Source: Prinia subflava
Lineage: Eukaryota > Chordata > Aves > Passeriformes > Cisticolidae
NCBI RefSeq assembly: GCF_021018805.1
Contig: NC_086248.1
Coordinates: forward strand, 63,125,985 to 63,189,984
Direction of reading: 5' to 3'
DNA length: 64,000 nucleotides
Part shown: piece after piece, positions 11,269 through 25,000 of the stretch
How the letters are laid out: each line of letters starts with the position of its first letter
How positions within the stretch are numbered: position 1 is the first letter of the stretch
The notes under the pieces: model-generated
What the model saw: the letters and a program-made list of their open reading frames with translations, nothing else
Databases searched by the model: none
What the model was told of the DNA's origin: nothing
Program-made: the position numbers and the translations under genes

Positions 11269-12924
11269 AGTCACACTCTATTGAGCTGTCTTGAAAAAAA
11301 TCACAGCAGTGTTGAATGATTTTATGAGGTCACACAATCAAAATAAATTCTGTCATGACCTCTACATGCAGTTAAACAACTTTTTTTTTGGCTTAATTCT
11401 TCTCTTTTGAAAGTATTAAGAAAACCTAAATAAATTGCATTTACATTTTTGTGGAATTTCAATTTATGTTTTCCTGGAAATAGCCTGGCTTCTTTTTTTC
11501 TTTTGGAGGTAAATTATTTTTCATGTCATACTTTGTCTTTGCTGTGCCATAATCCCGAGAGAAGGTGATGAAAAATGTAACTGCTGATACACTTGCAGGG
11601 GGAAAAGAAGATGTGCAGTACATATTATGAGACTTTCACATTCTACAGGTAGTTCTGGTAAAACAAAGAAGTGTGATCAAATTTACTCTTAGATTAAAGA
11701 GCAGGGATCAATACTTGTCCAGCATTAATAAATTTTCATCTCTTCTTATCACCCAACAAGTTCTTCAAAAATGTATTACTATATTTAATTTTGTGCAATT
11801 TTTTACCAGAGCCCTACTTGCTGAGCTTCTGTATAATTTAAATGGGGAAATAAGAAAAGGAAGGGCAGAAAATTGAGTATTTCCCCTGCCCTTGCATCAG
11901 TCCTGTGAGTGATTGTCATCAAGGCAGCTTGCCATTCTCCTTCTCTATACAGAAGCATTTTTTTCCCAGTTTCTTCTTCTCATCTCATGTCTCTACAGGA
12001 AAATATTACATAAATTCAAATTTTCATTCTTTCCAGCAGTCACTCTCACAGTGACCATAGGTACATATATAAATGATGTCCATGGTGGAGGGGAAGCAAT
12101 CTCTTTTTATAACATAGACAAACTGCTCATTCACTTAAACAGGGAAGACCCTGTTCTTGTCTCATCCTTGCAAGTGTAGAATTCAGCAAATCCACAGGAG
12201 GTATTTGCAAATCCAAGTTCACTGATGAGTTCTGTGATTCTGCTCTTTGCTGAAGCCACATGTCTCTTGATTTGTCCACCTGACATTACCACACAACCCC
12301 TCTGGGGAAAACGAGGTCTGTTTGCAGGTCCACAGTCCTGCATCCTCCTTCACGTAATGTCATGGAATGCTCGTGTTTGTAAAATAAGTTATTTCTCTGC
12401 AGCTGAGTTTTTTCTCCTGCCATTTTTTTTAATCTGACATCAAGGTATGTCAAACTGAAAGAAAAAAAAAATCAGTGGAAAGCTGAGGGCCTTAATTACC
12501 AGTAAGGGCTGATTAATAACTGTCTCTATTTCCTCTCTCTTTTCCCATTCTCCAAACACTCAGTGGTGGTATACCAGACACAGTAATTAGGAAACTCAGT
12601 GCAAGCAAGGCAATTTTCTTTTACAATGAAACCTTTGCTTTTACTGTTTCATGAACACAAGACAAGGTCTATTAAAATGACATTAAAAGATGAGCTGCTG
12701 GACTGAATTAGAAAATAGGTTTTAGACAATCCAAAGGAAAAAGTAGGGAAGGAGTTATAATTAAAATATTGATATGATTAATAAAAAAAATTATTAGAAA
12801 AAGGGAATGAACAGCTTTTTAGCCAAACTAAGTTTTCCTCTACACCTTTCAATTTTCAACCAGTTTAAAGTTTTCAGTAAATATGTGAATATATTTATTC
12901 ACATGTAACTATGCATATAGACGT

Positions 12925-12963
12925 ACATGCACAGACACATGGACACATGGACATACACATATC
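12925..12963. repeat. ACATGG/ACAC low-complexity run
   Basis: Imperfect repeats of ACATGGAC and ACATAC type, probably a decayed CA-rich microsatellite. Confidence 0.55.
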
Positions 12964-13969
12964 CTCACATAATGTGAAACGACCTTTTTTTTAAACATCT
13001 TTTTCCTGTTTTAACATAATGGCTACCGTTTGGCTAAAAACTTGTTTATAGTCCTTCATTCAAAATGTGTATTTCAAAAAACAGAATTTTATATGATGTA
13101 AATATAGCTAGCAGTTCCAAGAAAATATATCTGGTACTTCCTCTGCAACTACTCTATCATCTTGTTAGATTTCATTTTTATTCTCAACAATAATACCACC
13201 ATTTTGTTAATTTTATCACAAGTAATTTGTTTTATTATGAATGGATATTTGTGAAGCTTATGATCTAATTACAATCAATAGCAATAACTTAAAGCAATAA
13301 AGGCCACTGTGCTCCAGAGAAAACTCCACAATAGAAGAATATGTATTTTTAAAAACTTTTAAAATTTCCTTTTTTCCCCTCTACTTAGAACATTTTAAAA
13401 GGTTACTGGAGCTACTGTTTTTCACCCAGTCTTTGAAACTCCAGAATACCTTCCATCAGCACCTACAAGGAGAGCCATACCTTTTCAATCTGTTGAAAAT
13501 AATTGTGTGGAAAAACCCATTCTGTTGCTTCCAGACACAATCCAATCAATGTAATGGTTTTTGAGAAAGAAGGAACTATATTCACATTTCATTCATGTAA
13601 AGAATGAGATAATAGAAGACTTTCATGGTAGATGAGCACCCTGCAGGTACTGCAGTTTGCTGCAGCATACATAAGGCCTTGTTGGGTTCATTGCATAAGG
13701 GAAAAATCTCTCTTAAATTATGTTCTTCCCCCAGGCTTCAAATACATATTTTTTAAATGGACTGAAGCAGGAACTGGAGGGATTTTGTATCCCAGTGCGA
13801 CTTTTGCTTTTGAATGGCTGCTCTGAATTTCTGGAAGAACTTGCCATAATTCTTGTCTTTCTTTAATGAGGTAAAATTGGCCCAGACAGAAGATGACCCT
13901 CACCAACACACTTAGATCATTATTTCCCAATGACAAAAAGAAAATCCCTAAAACAAAAGCAGCAAGGAA

Positions 13970-14320
13970 ATGAACATTTTGTGTCTTTTTGGTGTTCTCT
14001 GTGCCTGCTCCCTTTGTGTGGTTTTCAGTTTTAAGTGGAATTCAGCAACAGCAGAGTTCAAACACAGAGTGGTTGCCAGCCAGAGCAGTGCAGCGGCAGC
14101 ACTGCCAGAGAGGTGCGGCAGTTTGACAGAGAAGAATGTTCCTTTGCTTTTTATAGCACACCATTGTTATCAGTTTCCTTTCCATTGTAGCGGAAAAGAG
14201 AGCCACCACTTTCCTGTTCAAATGCTGTGCCCAGAACAAACCCTCCTCAGCTGCTCACAGCTCCCCAGATCACAAGCCGAGACTGTTCACCTTGGCTCTG
14301 CACACAGATGCACACGTTAA
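13970..14320 (+). CDS. 116-codon open frame with hydrophobic N-terminus, unproven
   Basis: This frame starts at a true ATG. Its first 20 residues are strongly hydrophobic and cysteine-rich (MNILCLFGVLCACSLCVVF), like a signal peptide, followed by a mixed region with no domain I recognise. The local GC content rises from about 14,050 on, which lowers stop-codon frequency and favours chance open frames. I see no convincing promoter, upstream exon or polyadenylation signal. At this base composition about one open frame of this length is expected by chance in a window this large. It could equally be part of a lncRNA or nothing. Confidence 0.12.
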   Translation: MNILCLFGVLCACSLCVVFSFKWNSATAEFKHRVVASQSSAAAALPERCGSLTEKNVPLLFIAHHCYQFPFHCSGKESHHFPVQMLCPEQTLLSCSQLPRSQAETVHLGSAHRCTR

Positions 14321-14513
14321 CAAAGGTGTGTCACTAAATTAAAAACTGGGGGCAAAAGTGGAGCTGAAGACATTCAAATATGTCATGGAAGTGAGTTTTG
14401 AGCACTAGTGACTAGAATTGAAGAGTACTGACTCTAAACTTGATTAATTTGACCTTACATGTGTTAACCAATTGATTTTAATTCAAGAGATGCAAATGCT
14501 TAACTGATATATT

Positions 14514-14535
14514 TTATATATATATGTATATATAA
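14514..14535. repeat. (TA)n run
   Basis: Interrupted TA dinucleotide run of about 22 bases. Confidence 0.75.
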
Positions 14536-16348
14536 ATAAGCAATATAAAATGTATGCAGGAGAAAATGAATTCTTGAGGAAAAGCTTTGTGTGGTTCAAA
14601 TTTACTAAGAAGCATGAAATATCGCTTCCTAAACTGTCTGGTCTCATATTTTGGATCAGTTCTAAACAGTGCTCAAGACGGATTAGAGATTTGTTGTGTT
14701 TGCAAAGCACAGGTTTTATTACAGAAATAAAGGTTTGTATTATTGATTTGCTTTATTAATGTAACATTGTCACAGGCAGAGTTGTTAATAATCTTCTTCA
14801 AATCTTTCTAGAAAAATGAAATTTGTGGTACAACTGCATCTGTAGTATGGAAATTTTGGGTCTGGGGTTGGCAGTCAGCAATCACAGTTATTCACACACC
14901 TGTGTGACACAGCCAAGGTTAACACATATTTGCAATTTCATGTGGCCCAAGTGAGTTCACTTAAAGACTTCTCATATAGAGGGAAATTCCTGCATGATTT
15001 AGCAAAGCTCATGAGTTCACTCACCTGTCCATAAACCTAAAAGTTACAGGAAGAAACTAGAGAAATATTTATGTAACTCTTGTAAGTTTATTAGACTTAT
15101 TACTAGTTCATTAAAGCTCTATCATTCATGGAATGCTAATAATTTTTGATAATGCTGTTCTTACAGACGTAATTTTCACTACATTTATCTTATTGCATTG
15201 GATACATTTTTGTGGAGACTAGGTGTGAACTAGGCAGCTGAATTTAAAATAGAAAACAGAGTTTCACACTGAAGATGAATAATTCAGTTTTTAAGTTGCT
15301 AGCAAGATAAGTGGATTCCTGTCAAATGATCTTTATCTTTTTTGTCAAGATAAAGCACAGTCCCAAAGCCATAAACAGATTGTAAAGGAGACATTTCCTT
15401 CTTACCCCTTCTTTCACACTTTCAAAGATCTTTGCAAATCTGTCCAGTTAAATTAGAGCACATTTTTTCTCATTATAAACTTGTACTTTTTAAACAAGAA
15501 AAGTCTTAGCTTATGCATCAGTATTTAAAAAGACTTACATGCCCATCCTTTTAAAATTCTATGTGTATTTAATTAGCGCATGATATCTGCAAACCCTACC
15601 ATCAATCTTATGATATATTAAAAAGAAAAAAAAATTAGAACCAAAAAAGCTGCACATTTATGTATTTCTGGCATAAAAAGCTTCAGCCAATATATTCTAC
15701 CCCCTAAATTTTAAATCTAAGCTTAGGTACTTTGTCTCTGGCCATAGCTACTACTCTATTTTTCTCATTACTGACAGTGAGAAAAAGAATGTCTTCTCCC
15801 TTTTCTGCCTCCTTTTACTTCCCAAAATTCCCTCTTCCAGAAGTGACATCTTATTGAAATACAGGCTAATCAACCTCTTCTTCTTCTCTACCTATCTTTT
15901 TGAAAAGTTCCCCAAAGGGTAAAGAAAACTATTCTGACCAAATTTGGAACATCTTTTCAAGCTATGCAGTAGCTTCCGTCAGCAACAACTTTGGACTCAG
16001 ACCAGGACCTCAACTCATATAAATCAATATAAAATGTCTTTGAAATTTAGAGTTAAGAACCCTCACTCATTTATTTCATTTTGCCTTAATTCTGTTCCTT
16101 TAATCATTCATTTAAAGTTGTTTCTATTTTAAGGAATATTCTTCAAGTTCCCTCCTTTGAATTTCCTTAAAAAAGATGAAATTGGGAACCTCTAGCATTA
16201 CAAAATTTCTTCTCATACTAATATAAAAGTCATACTAATATAGGCAAAGCTTATTAAAATAAGCAATTATGTTCAGAAAACATAAATTATTTAGGAATGT
16301 AACACTAAACACAGGGACTTTGTCAGCTATCTACAGTTTTAAGCAACA

Positions 16349-16378
16349 TTGTCCAACGCTGAATTGTCCAACACCGAG
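16349..16378. repeat. 15-bp tandem duplication at the CR1 end
   Basis: TTGTCCAACGCTGAA (16349-16363) is followed directly by TTGTCCAACACCGAG (16364-16378), a 15-base tandem duplicate with three differences. It abuts the terminal base of the CR1 remnant, so it may date from that insertion. Confidence 0.7.
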
Positions 16379-16441
16379 ATCACAGAATCATAGACTCATT
16401 AAGGCCAGAAAAGACTTTTAAGATCATCAAGTCCAACCATT
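16379..16441 (-). mobile_element. CR1 LINE 3'-end fragment
   Basis: This stretch matches the antisense of the avian CR1 3' untranslated end: ATCACAGAATCATAGA at the left, then a GGCCAGAAAAGACTTTTAAG segment, then GATCATCAAGTCCAACCATT. CR1 elements end in a short ATTCTATG-type repeat, here reduced to ATGATTCTGTGAT on the minus strand, so the element lies in minus orientation with its 3' end at 16379. Only about 63 bp are recognisable. The right side grades into unrecognised DNA, which is normal for these heavily 5'-truncated elements. It is too diverged to assign a subfamily. Confidence 0.85.
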
Positions 16442-18559
16442 AGATGATCTTAATACTTAACATTTTGAACAGTTACCAGGAATGAGGCTGCCAGGTGACT
16501 GGATTTGGAAGGAGCTAGAGATCCATGGGCCATGTTCCCACAGGGTGTGTCAGAGGGTGGGCACCCCAGGGAGGCAATGCCACCTACCCACTGCCCTTGC
16601 CAGGGACAGCCTGTTCAGCCTCTGATTTTACATTTAAAGGACTGTCCTCCTCCACGATACTGAGGGTCCTTCTTTACCTCCCTCTTGGGTATTTGTTATC
16701 CCTTGAGAAAGCTGATTGCTGAAGTCATTGGTTCCTGTGAATGATGCCTTTCATAGTTTGGGCACCAGGGCTTGCATTTTACAGGGAATTTGGATCTGAG
16801 GAAATTTGTATTCAGGAGGCCCTGGCGTGTCTTGGGACCAGCCACGAGAAGCTTGTTTCATTGTGGTGCCTGCAGATAACACTTCAGATATCTTGTCTCT
16901 GAGTGACTAATGAACTCCTCTCTCACTCTTCAAACAAGGAGTCATCAGGCAAAGAGTACAACAAAAAGTTCCCATTACTTACTTATCCCTCAGAGTCTTT
17001 CTTTGGCAGGGTTTTTTCTAGAAAAACTTTTCCAGCATTATCCAAATATAAGGCTAAGCACACATATCTTTCCAGAGAAATGTTTCATTCTCACAGTCGT
17101 GTTCTTCTCATGGAAGCAATATATGTAGCAAAAAGCAATGACCGAGGAGCAAAGCCAAAATGCCTCATTGTTTTTAAATATTTGTTTTTAAATAATAAAA
17201 TGGCAGAATCAGTACATCTTCTAGTGAATTTAATTTACTATTATGTGCATGAAAGAGTGGCACATATCTCTGTACTTAATGTTTCTGAGAGATAATCACT
17301 TATCGTTGGATTACAAGTTCCTTTGGGGTTTGTGAGAGGGAGGGAAATGAGTTTTCTTGGTATTTAGTAACTTAAACAGCGTATAAAATTGCATCAGTCT
17401 TTTGCATTGCAGTTTGGCAACTGAAGAGGGAGTATGTTTAGGAAGAAGTCCCCCCAAATTTGTTGTCTTACACATCTGACAGATCCTAGATAATTTCCAA
17501 GTATGACCAGATGTCATGGTGAGAAACCTGTCCCTAGCCCAGCAGGATGCTCACAGTGAGCACCAGCAAGTGGCTGGGGTCTGCAGAGAGAGCTGTGTGA
17601 GCCCTCAGACCCTGCTGTACAGACTGTGCAGGAGCACAGACACACAGCATGAACTCCTGAATTCGGTGCCTCCTGCTAGAATACCTGAATACACTTGATG
17701 CTGCCATCACACTGACTTGAGTTTCTGCAAGGGTGAAATTCAAATATTTGTCTGGAAAAGTTCTGAACTTTCTGCCTATGCGGTTAATGCATAGGAGAGT
17801 TTATTGTGCCAATTAATGCATTATTAATTTTTTGTTCAGATTTAGAAACATATAGTAGAAAAACTTCATAAGAGATGAGGCAAATATTCAACTGGAAGAT
17901 GTGAGGTTCTGAAAAGCATGTGTTTCAAAGAGCAATTGCTGTCTAAAGGAAAACAGTGAAGAACATTGCATTTAGACATGTTCCATATTCTCATTTCTTC
18001 CCTTTATTTTGTACTAGTTGGACTATTTACATGAAAACATCATCTTTGTTCCTAAAATGTTCGTCTGTTGCTTGTTCCATGCCTGAAGTCAAAATAATGC
18101 TATGTTTGTTATATTTTAATCACCTCTACTGCAAACAATTATGAAATTATAAACAGAAGATTATGACTTCAAGTGGTAACTAAGTGGCTGGAGCTGATGA
18201 ACTCTTAAAAGCAAGGATCCTGTTATCATGTAAATGCTTTCAGTAATGAAGAAAATTAAAAACCCATGTAAAAAAAGTCTAAATATGAGTGTCTAAATCA
18301 TAGACAGCAGTAGGTCTTTCAGACAAGATAATGGTAGTTGAAATGATTTCATAATAAAATTATAAATCCACGCTAGCAATTATTACTTCATTTTATACAC
18401 ATTTTTGCATCTGTAATATTTTCTTTTCATCAGTAGGATTTTGTTTTGAAAAACAGAATCCTCACAGGGCCTACCATTTTTTGAACAGCATGTCATCATT
18501 TTCTGTAGATAGCACATGCTTTTCACACCTCTTATTTGTTTATGGCAGTTACATCCAAG
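16442..18559. other. non-coding DNA with moderate GC near 16.5-16.9 kb and 17.5-17.7 kb
   Basis: No gene is recognised. The 16,500-16,880 segment is less AT-rich and could hold an old repeat or an unannotated exon, but I see no signature. The plus-strand frame at 16903-17295 has 130 codons, starts at GTG rather than ATG, and has no domain or splice context, so I treat it as chance. A small hairpin with arms CCTATGC and GCATAGG lies at 17775-17795. Confidence 0.55.
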
Positions 18560-19050
18560 AAAGGAAGGCATGCATAGCTTATGCTGCAGCTTCCCTCTCC
18601 TTCCAGCTGAAGAGTGCTGGGGAAGTCAGGAGTAAGGCTGAAATGTTCAGCTTCACATGTCCCAACAGAAGAAGCCCATGAACCTGCCTGTATGCCAGCA
18701 CCTGCAGAGCAGCAGTGCAGGTGTTCTCCAGAGAAACCCTTCTCCTCAGCCCTGAGCATTGCTGGCAGAGGAAAGGGCTGTAACCCAGACTGGCTTTTGT
18801 CCCCAAGGCAGGATACACTGTGAAAAGCGTTTGACACTAACCTACCTTCCCAAAGAGCTGCAGTGATGCACCACCAAATGTGCAACCACTCCTCCCATTC
18901 CACCGCCAAGCACTCTGCGCTGATACCGCTCCCTCCCGACTGGCATCGGCTTAGGAATGCTGATCAGCTGAGCTCGGGGAGACCCGCTGTTCTCCTGCAG
19001 GCTCTGCATTTGGATTGCCCTGAGAATCCCTGGCAAATCCTGACACATCC
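18560..19050. other. GC-richer island, function unknown
   Basis: About 500 bp that are clearly less AT-rich than their surroundings, with open frames on both strands in several phases. The longest, on the minus strand (18532-18909), has 125 codons and a TTG start. Overlapping open frames on both strands are what higher GC produces by lowering stop frequency, so they are not evidence of coding. The segment might be an exon of a lncRNA, an old retrotransposon or LTR remnant, or a regulatory element. I cannot tell which. Confidence 0.35.
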
Positions 19051-22000
19051 ACTCAAGAAGCTGTTTGTTCCCAGTATGCTCTTTGAACTGCACTCAACCT
19101 TGGTAATCAGTAGCTGGATATTTCTGGCTATCGCTGAGTTCTGTGTGCTGTTTAGGAATCTCTGCACAACATTCTGTTAAACTCACCTTATATATTTTTG
19201 GAGTGTGTTTTATTTCTGGCAGCCAGGTGGGTGGCCTGACAGACCATTTTAGAGACTGCAGCTGCTGCTGGCATAAGAAGAGGAGGTCACTAACAGCTGG
19301 AGACACTTCCAATGCCACTGAGTGTGGTAAAGGTGACCTGGTTCAGAAAAGGTGATGCACCTGAGGACTGAGGTATAGCCCAGTGTCCAGGAGCAGAACT
19401 GGTCATAGCAAATGTGAAATTACCAAGAGAAACCTAAGTTAATGTCAGCTCTCTATGCAAGCAGATAGCATTTTGACCACTGAAGTCATGCTGTATGTAT
19501 AATTTCCTGAAATATAAAGTGTCTGTAAAACAGGGCAGAGGGGACAGTAAGGATATTGCAGGCATTACTCACATCATAAGCTTTTATGATGGCCTGGTAA
19601 TCAGGTGAAAAGGGAGGTTTGTCCAGAACTGCATTTTAAGAAAATGGCTAGTGTTTGTTAAATGGCAGGTTTCAGTACATTTGCTTTGCTAACTGAAGCT
19701 GCAGTTACTCTAAAGTCATAATTTTATGCCCTAGGATGAGAGCAACACACATTTTAAAATCAGCTTCCAAAAGATAAAAACAGATATTGAGTGAAATTTG
19801 TCACTTCAAAGGACTAGTACAAGATTCAATAAGACTTGTTTTGGTAATATTTTCTACCTTGCATGAAGTATCAACCTCCAGGAAGAATTAATGCATACAA
19901 AAATTAGGTTTATTTTTTAAGTAAATTTCTGGTATTGTGTTGCACAGAAAATCTTTGATACCTTTGACACCTTTGATTCAGGTGTACTTTGCCTAATTCA
20001 GAAGTCTAATTAAATAAAATTACTTTTAAAAATGTCATGGGAAGGAAGAAGTTTAAGTTTTAGAGTTAGGTGGCTGAGACTGGAATCTGTGGAACCTCAC
20101 TCACATTTACACAATAATTTCAAGATTTTTGTGGAATTTCAGCCTATTGTTTCTAATATAAAGTTTGCTTTCAACTTGACATATTTAATAGATCTTAACT
20201 AATCCATGCCATGATCTTCAAAAGGCATGCATTTATGACATGTAAAGCCTTAGCTCAGCTATTGAATCATTTATATATCTGTGTCTTGTTGTTCTTTCTC
20301 TGAAGGCTGTATGCCAACAAGAAATTTCACACCATCATTTACACCTTATATATTCTTTCTTTAAAACTTCTTTGAAAAACTCACATAGTTGAACGAGAAA
20401 ACTATTCCAGTTTTGGTTGTAGTCAAGACAATGTTTCTTATAATCTTGTTGTTCAACCTTTTAATTTAATGGCAAGTGTCACAGGTTAAAGAGATCATAT
20501 TAGAAAATCAACTTCAGAAGAAAAAAAATTTTCCTGATTTGCTCAATACAGTGCTTGATATAAAAATTGTACCGTGAAGGTACAGAAATCAGAAACATAA
20601 ATAAAATGTATTATACTTTAGTAGCTTAAACATTTCTAAGTCAGCAGCGTGATTTCAGGGACCTAACTCAATATGATGCATTAACTGTTCATTTAACAAT
20701 ATCCCTTATATACATGCTTTATTCTGATTAAAATACAGTGTTAGGGGTTTTATAAAAATCTGAAAAAAATCCTCCTATTTTTTCTGGCATATGGAAGTTC
20801 AAAATACTTTTACTTTGTCAAAGTTTCTTTTCTACTCCTCTCTAAAAAATAATTGACGGTAGAATGTATTTAATTTTAATATAGAAAAAAATCGTTCTTT
20901 TAATTGCTTTCCTGTTTAACATTCTTAAAGAAATAACAAATAGACAACTACACCTAAATGAAATTATTGTGGCTCCTTTACAATGCCAGCATTTCCTAAC
21001 TGTTTCTAGCCCTGTTTTCTATCATTGTTTCTTTTTCTCTTCTATGGCCACACAGCATACAAGTTGTTTTTAATGATTTTGCTAGGTTTGTTGTATCGGT
21101 GTGATGTTCTAACGAAGATTCAAGGAGCACAGAGGCAGCAGTCCAACTGTTTTCACAGACAAGCTTAGCAAAGTGAGATATACAACCATGGAAATTATTT
21201 TTTTCTTCTCAGCCTTTGTGGGATGCTATTGCAACCTGCAAATGCCACAGTGTAATTGTACAGCAATAGGCTTCTATCATTCTCTGCTGCAGGAAACAAC
21301 CAGTCCACTGAATTATCCCTGCGTAGTGTCTCCAGCCAGAAAGCAAAAGCAGCAGTTCATCCTTGGTCAGGTCCCACTTGGGACCATGTAATTACCATTG
21401 TGGTGGATCAGAAGCAATTAATTTTCTTCCTCTTGCTTTAAAAAGAAGCAATCAAAAGAAGGGGGTGTTGAGGCTCTTAATGCCAGAACTCAGACCAACA
21501 CAGAGATTACACAATTAAAATAAGAAAATGTCAAGCAACAGAAAAGTTAAAATAGCACTGCCTCAGATGGCTTACAGCAGTGGCAGAGAGCTATGGGGAA
21601 CAATGTCGCTTTATACTCTCCAAAGAACTATTGCAGGTTTCCAGCAGTTCAGACATTGTTATTAAACCTATTTCTTATCAATCACTAACTGCAGGCTTTT
21701 CTGCCACAACAAGCTTTGTTGTTTGATTGTTCTTACTCAAATCTCAGACTAGGACATGATGATGTAGCTTTTTTGGATAAGTGTGAATCACCATGGCTAT
21801 TGTTCCTCATGGTTCATATTCACACTGATCCTCAATACCAATGGTTTCACTCTAAGAATCAAAACTTTAAAGTAGTGAACTGTGAGAGACTTGTCTAACT
21901 TTTTTACAGGCTCATATTACATTTTCTTTCATAATAAGAAAACAACCACTGTAATAAATCCTATCTATCACCACAGCCTCACTCATCATAGATGTAAAAT

Positions 22001-25000
22001 AATTTGGAAAATACGTGAGCTACATCCTTTCAAATGTCCACTGTACTTCATACAGCAAAAACATACTGCACATGAAGAGGGCACCATTGTTTGTGATGCC
22101 CTTTAAAATGGTTGGGTAAAATGTCAGTGACAAAAATCAGGTTTTTGTCTTCCCTATTGAATTCCCAGCAAAGAAATAAAGCTTGCTTGAAAGGCAGTCT
22201 ACAGGTTTGGAAAGAGCCTTGTCCTCTTTCAGAAACAATGTCCAGAAAAGAATGTTCTGTGTGGGTAAGAAAGCAGAAGCTTTGTTAAATATGGTTCAGA
22301 GGAAGAGACATCGTAAACTATATGACTGAAATGAACTTAGATGTAGTAAACTATGCTCTAATATCCTTTGGAAAAATTAACTTCTTAATCTAACAGCAAA
22401 AGTAAATGCTAGTTCTGACCCACTATGGTGCTCTTGAAAAAGAGACTGCAATAAAAATGATGAAGGTGCTTTGCTAAATGATCCATTTCTATTCAGCTAA
22501 CAAACCTCTCTTATCATCTAAAAATGTTATCTCTTTTGAAACCAAATGGGCTTGTCAATAGACCTCTGCATGGCTGAATTGACTGAGGCTATTTCAGAGA
22601 AAGTTTATGGGCAGACTCCAGATAAATATATAGAGAATATGAAATAGGTTATGCTCTGTCTACTATATCACACAGCTAATCAGTTTATTTATTTATTTCC
22701 TGATACTTGTTTTTAAGGATTTGTTGGGGTTTTTTTATTAGATGTGGGTTTTAATACTCAAAAACCTACCAGGTGAAAACATGGATGCTTAACCTGTCAA
22801 ACTTCAAGGCTTTTTAACCTCTGGTGTTGGGGGTCTGGCATTTGCCTCACTACTTGACAGCACCTAAACCAGGCAAATAATTAAATGCATGCTGCTCAGC
22901 TGTCCTGCAGTGAATCATTTGATTCTTAACTTCATTTTCTCTCCAGTTGTGGAGGCCATAGGGAATGATGTTAGTAGATGTAGCACAGAATTCCCATAGT
23001 GTTTCATTTCAGGAACACAAGCACCACACAGGCAACAGAAGGCAGCAGTAAGAAAGGAATTACATGCTCTGTTGGGGTCAGGAAATGTGTTCCCCCTCCC
23101 ACTCCCAGTTTTTTGCCTGTCTGCTGTTCAGTCCACTACTCACCTGTCATACAGTCCAAGAGCTGGGCTACCACCAGCAGATGACAGTGAATGTGGGGAA
23201 GCCCTTCTCTTAAACCCCAGCACGCAGTCCTTCCACGAGGCAGTGCATTAACTCCCAGACATCAACACTTCAGGAGATCAGGAGCACTGTAAGAACAGTT
23301 GTGCTCTCTCAACCTTAGGTCTAAGCTATAATATATATATATAAGGTGTAGTATTACATTTGCAATGTAAGTAGAAAGGTTTCAGTCGGACAGAAAACCA
23401 AGACGTTAAGTTCATTAGTGGTACTCCGCTCACTGTGTCTGTTTTACACTGGCATAACACCACCAGACTTTTCATTAGAACCTTCTTTTATGTGTCAGGG
23501 TAGAGAGAAACGTGTTCTAAGTACACATTCAGACCCAGCACCAAAGGCAGGCAGAAGGGTTTGGGAGCCCCTTAGCGTGCATGAAGAGCTGTCAGAAAGT
23601 TCTGACTCATACTGATGTTAACTTTTCAATGCTCCTGTCAGGAAAGCCTAACACACTTTTAAAACAAACAGATTACAAAAATCAGAAGTTATGCATATAG
23701 CTCTTACACACAGAGAGGTTAATCCATTATCAAAGCACCCATCAACCTGAGAAATCATTTGCTTATCAAGCAGGAATGATATGGAGGTGAGTTAAGGCAG
23801 ACTGGTTTTCCCTGCACCGCTCATGCACCTCTGGGTAAATAATGTTATATCTCAGGAACAGTCTCAGCTTAGATTCTGTTTTATGTGATACACTGAGAGT
23901 TTGCACTCCAGCCTGTTTGTGTCATTTGTGCAGTATACTTCTAAGGATCTTGATGAAAATGTTGAGGAACCAAAGGCAAAAATGCATTTATTACTATATG
24001 CAATCTCAATTCCTAGGTGCTTGTTTTATCTTTCTTCTCAAAAACTGCTTCCAGTATTCTGTCTATCACAGTGTGCCTTTTCTCCTAGAGCAGCATTTTC
24101 AGTACTGACAATTTAGCTAAATACCAGCCTACCTGGGGAGCAGGGAAACCTGCTTAATTGCCTGGATTCTGGCTTCATAGAACAGCTTTCACACCTTAAG
24201 CTGGACCAGTTCGCATCTGTGGCTGTCAAGTTTTTGGCTTGCAAATGAAGAAATCAGATGCTCCTGATCCTTAAGGAATACCCAAGGGTACCAAACCTCA
24301 TGCATAAAGTCAAAATATACAATCTGATTTCCATACTGAATAACATATTTTGTTAATAAGGACTTCCTGAAATTACTGTATCTACCTTTTAAAATATTAT
24401 TGTTTATTATATTCAGAAGACACTATAACATGATTGTAACCTCAATTATGTCGTCTGGGTCCATTCAGACTTTTTACTAACTCCATTTTGACTGATATGT
24501 TTGAATCATTCTGTAGGGGTTTTTTTAATTAAAAAAAAATATTATGAAAAGCCTGTCTTATGACAACACATACTCAAAAAATGATGAACCAACTAAAATT
24601 CTTGGCTTTCAAACCTAAGCATCACTTCAGTTTAGAAGTGTCAAACAGATTACTTTATCCCTATACAATTTCCCTCTTTAAATACAGATTGAGTCAAGGT
24701 AAATCAGTTTCTCTACAGTAAACCTGAATGTTAAATAACTACAAAGCTCCAGTTTCTTGGAAGGGAAAGGAATCCTCTTAAAAAATGTTTGCTGGCATTA
24801 GATGTTCTATTAAAAAAATCTGCATGGCCTACTTTACCTTTCCCCATACAGATTATTTTTAAATAAAAAATTGCGTATACTCTCCTGCATTTAAAAGACA
24901 CGGCTATATTCACAGAATTTTAGGCTGGCAAGTTAAATAATAAAAAATCCTGGAAATGAGGTGTTTTCTTCTACTTTACATAGTAAATCAAAGTCCATCA

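Larger units (their letters stand above)
9621..16348. other. AT-rich non-coding DNA with minor repeats
   Basis: No gene is recognised. The stretch holds a degenerate TCATCA run (9999-10049), a purine-rich tract (10438-10497), a small perfect RNA-type hairpin (11236-11268), an ACATGG-type low-complexity run (12925-12963), a TA run (14514-14535), and one ATG-started open frame of 116 codons (13970-14320), all listed separately. An 18-base inverted repeat, GTGAATATATTTATTCAC, lies at 12885-12902. Confidence 0.6.

Noticed and set aside
16903..17295. 130-codon plus-strand frame, the longest in the window
   Set aside because: GTG start, no domain, no promoter or splice context, and a length expected by chance.
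18532..18909. 125-codon minus-strand frame
   Set aside because: TTG start in a GC-richer island where frames on both strands are open, so composition explains it.
23436..23475. TTTACACTGGCATAAC block like an ancient amniote repeat
   Set aside because: About 20 informative bases are not enough to separate it from chance.
24907..24930. Possible second CR1 end (CACAGAATTTTAGGCTGG)
   Set aside because: Only a few words agree and the following GATCAT...TCCAACC block is missing.
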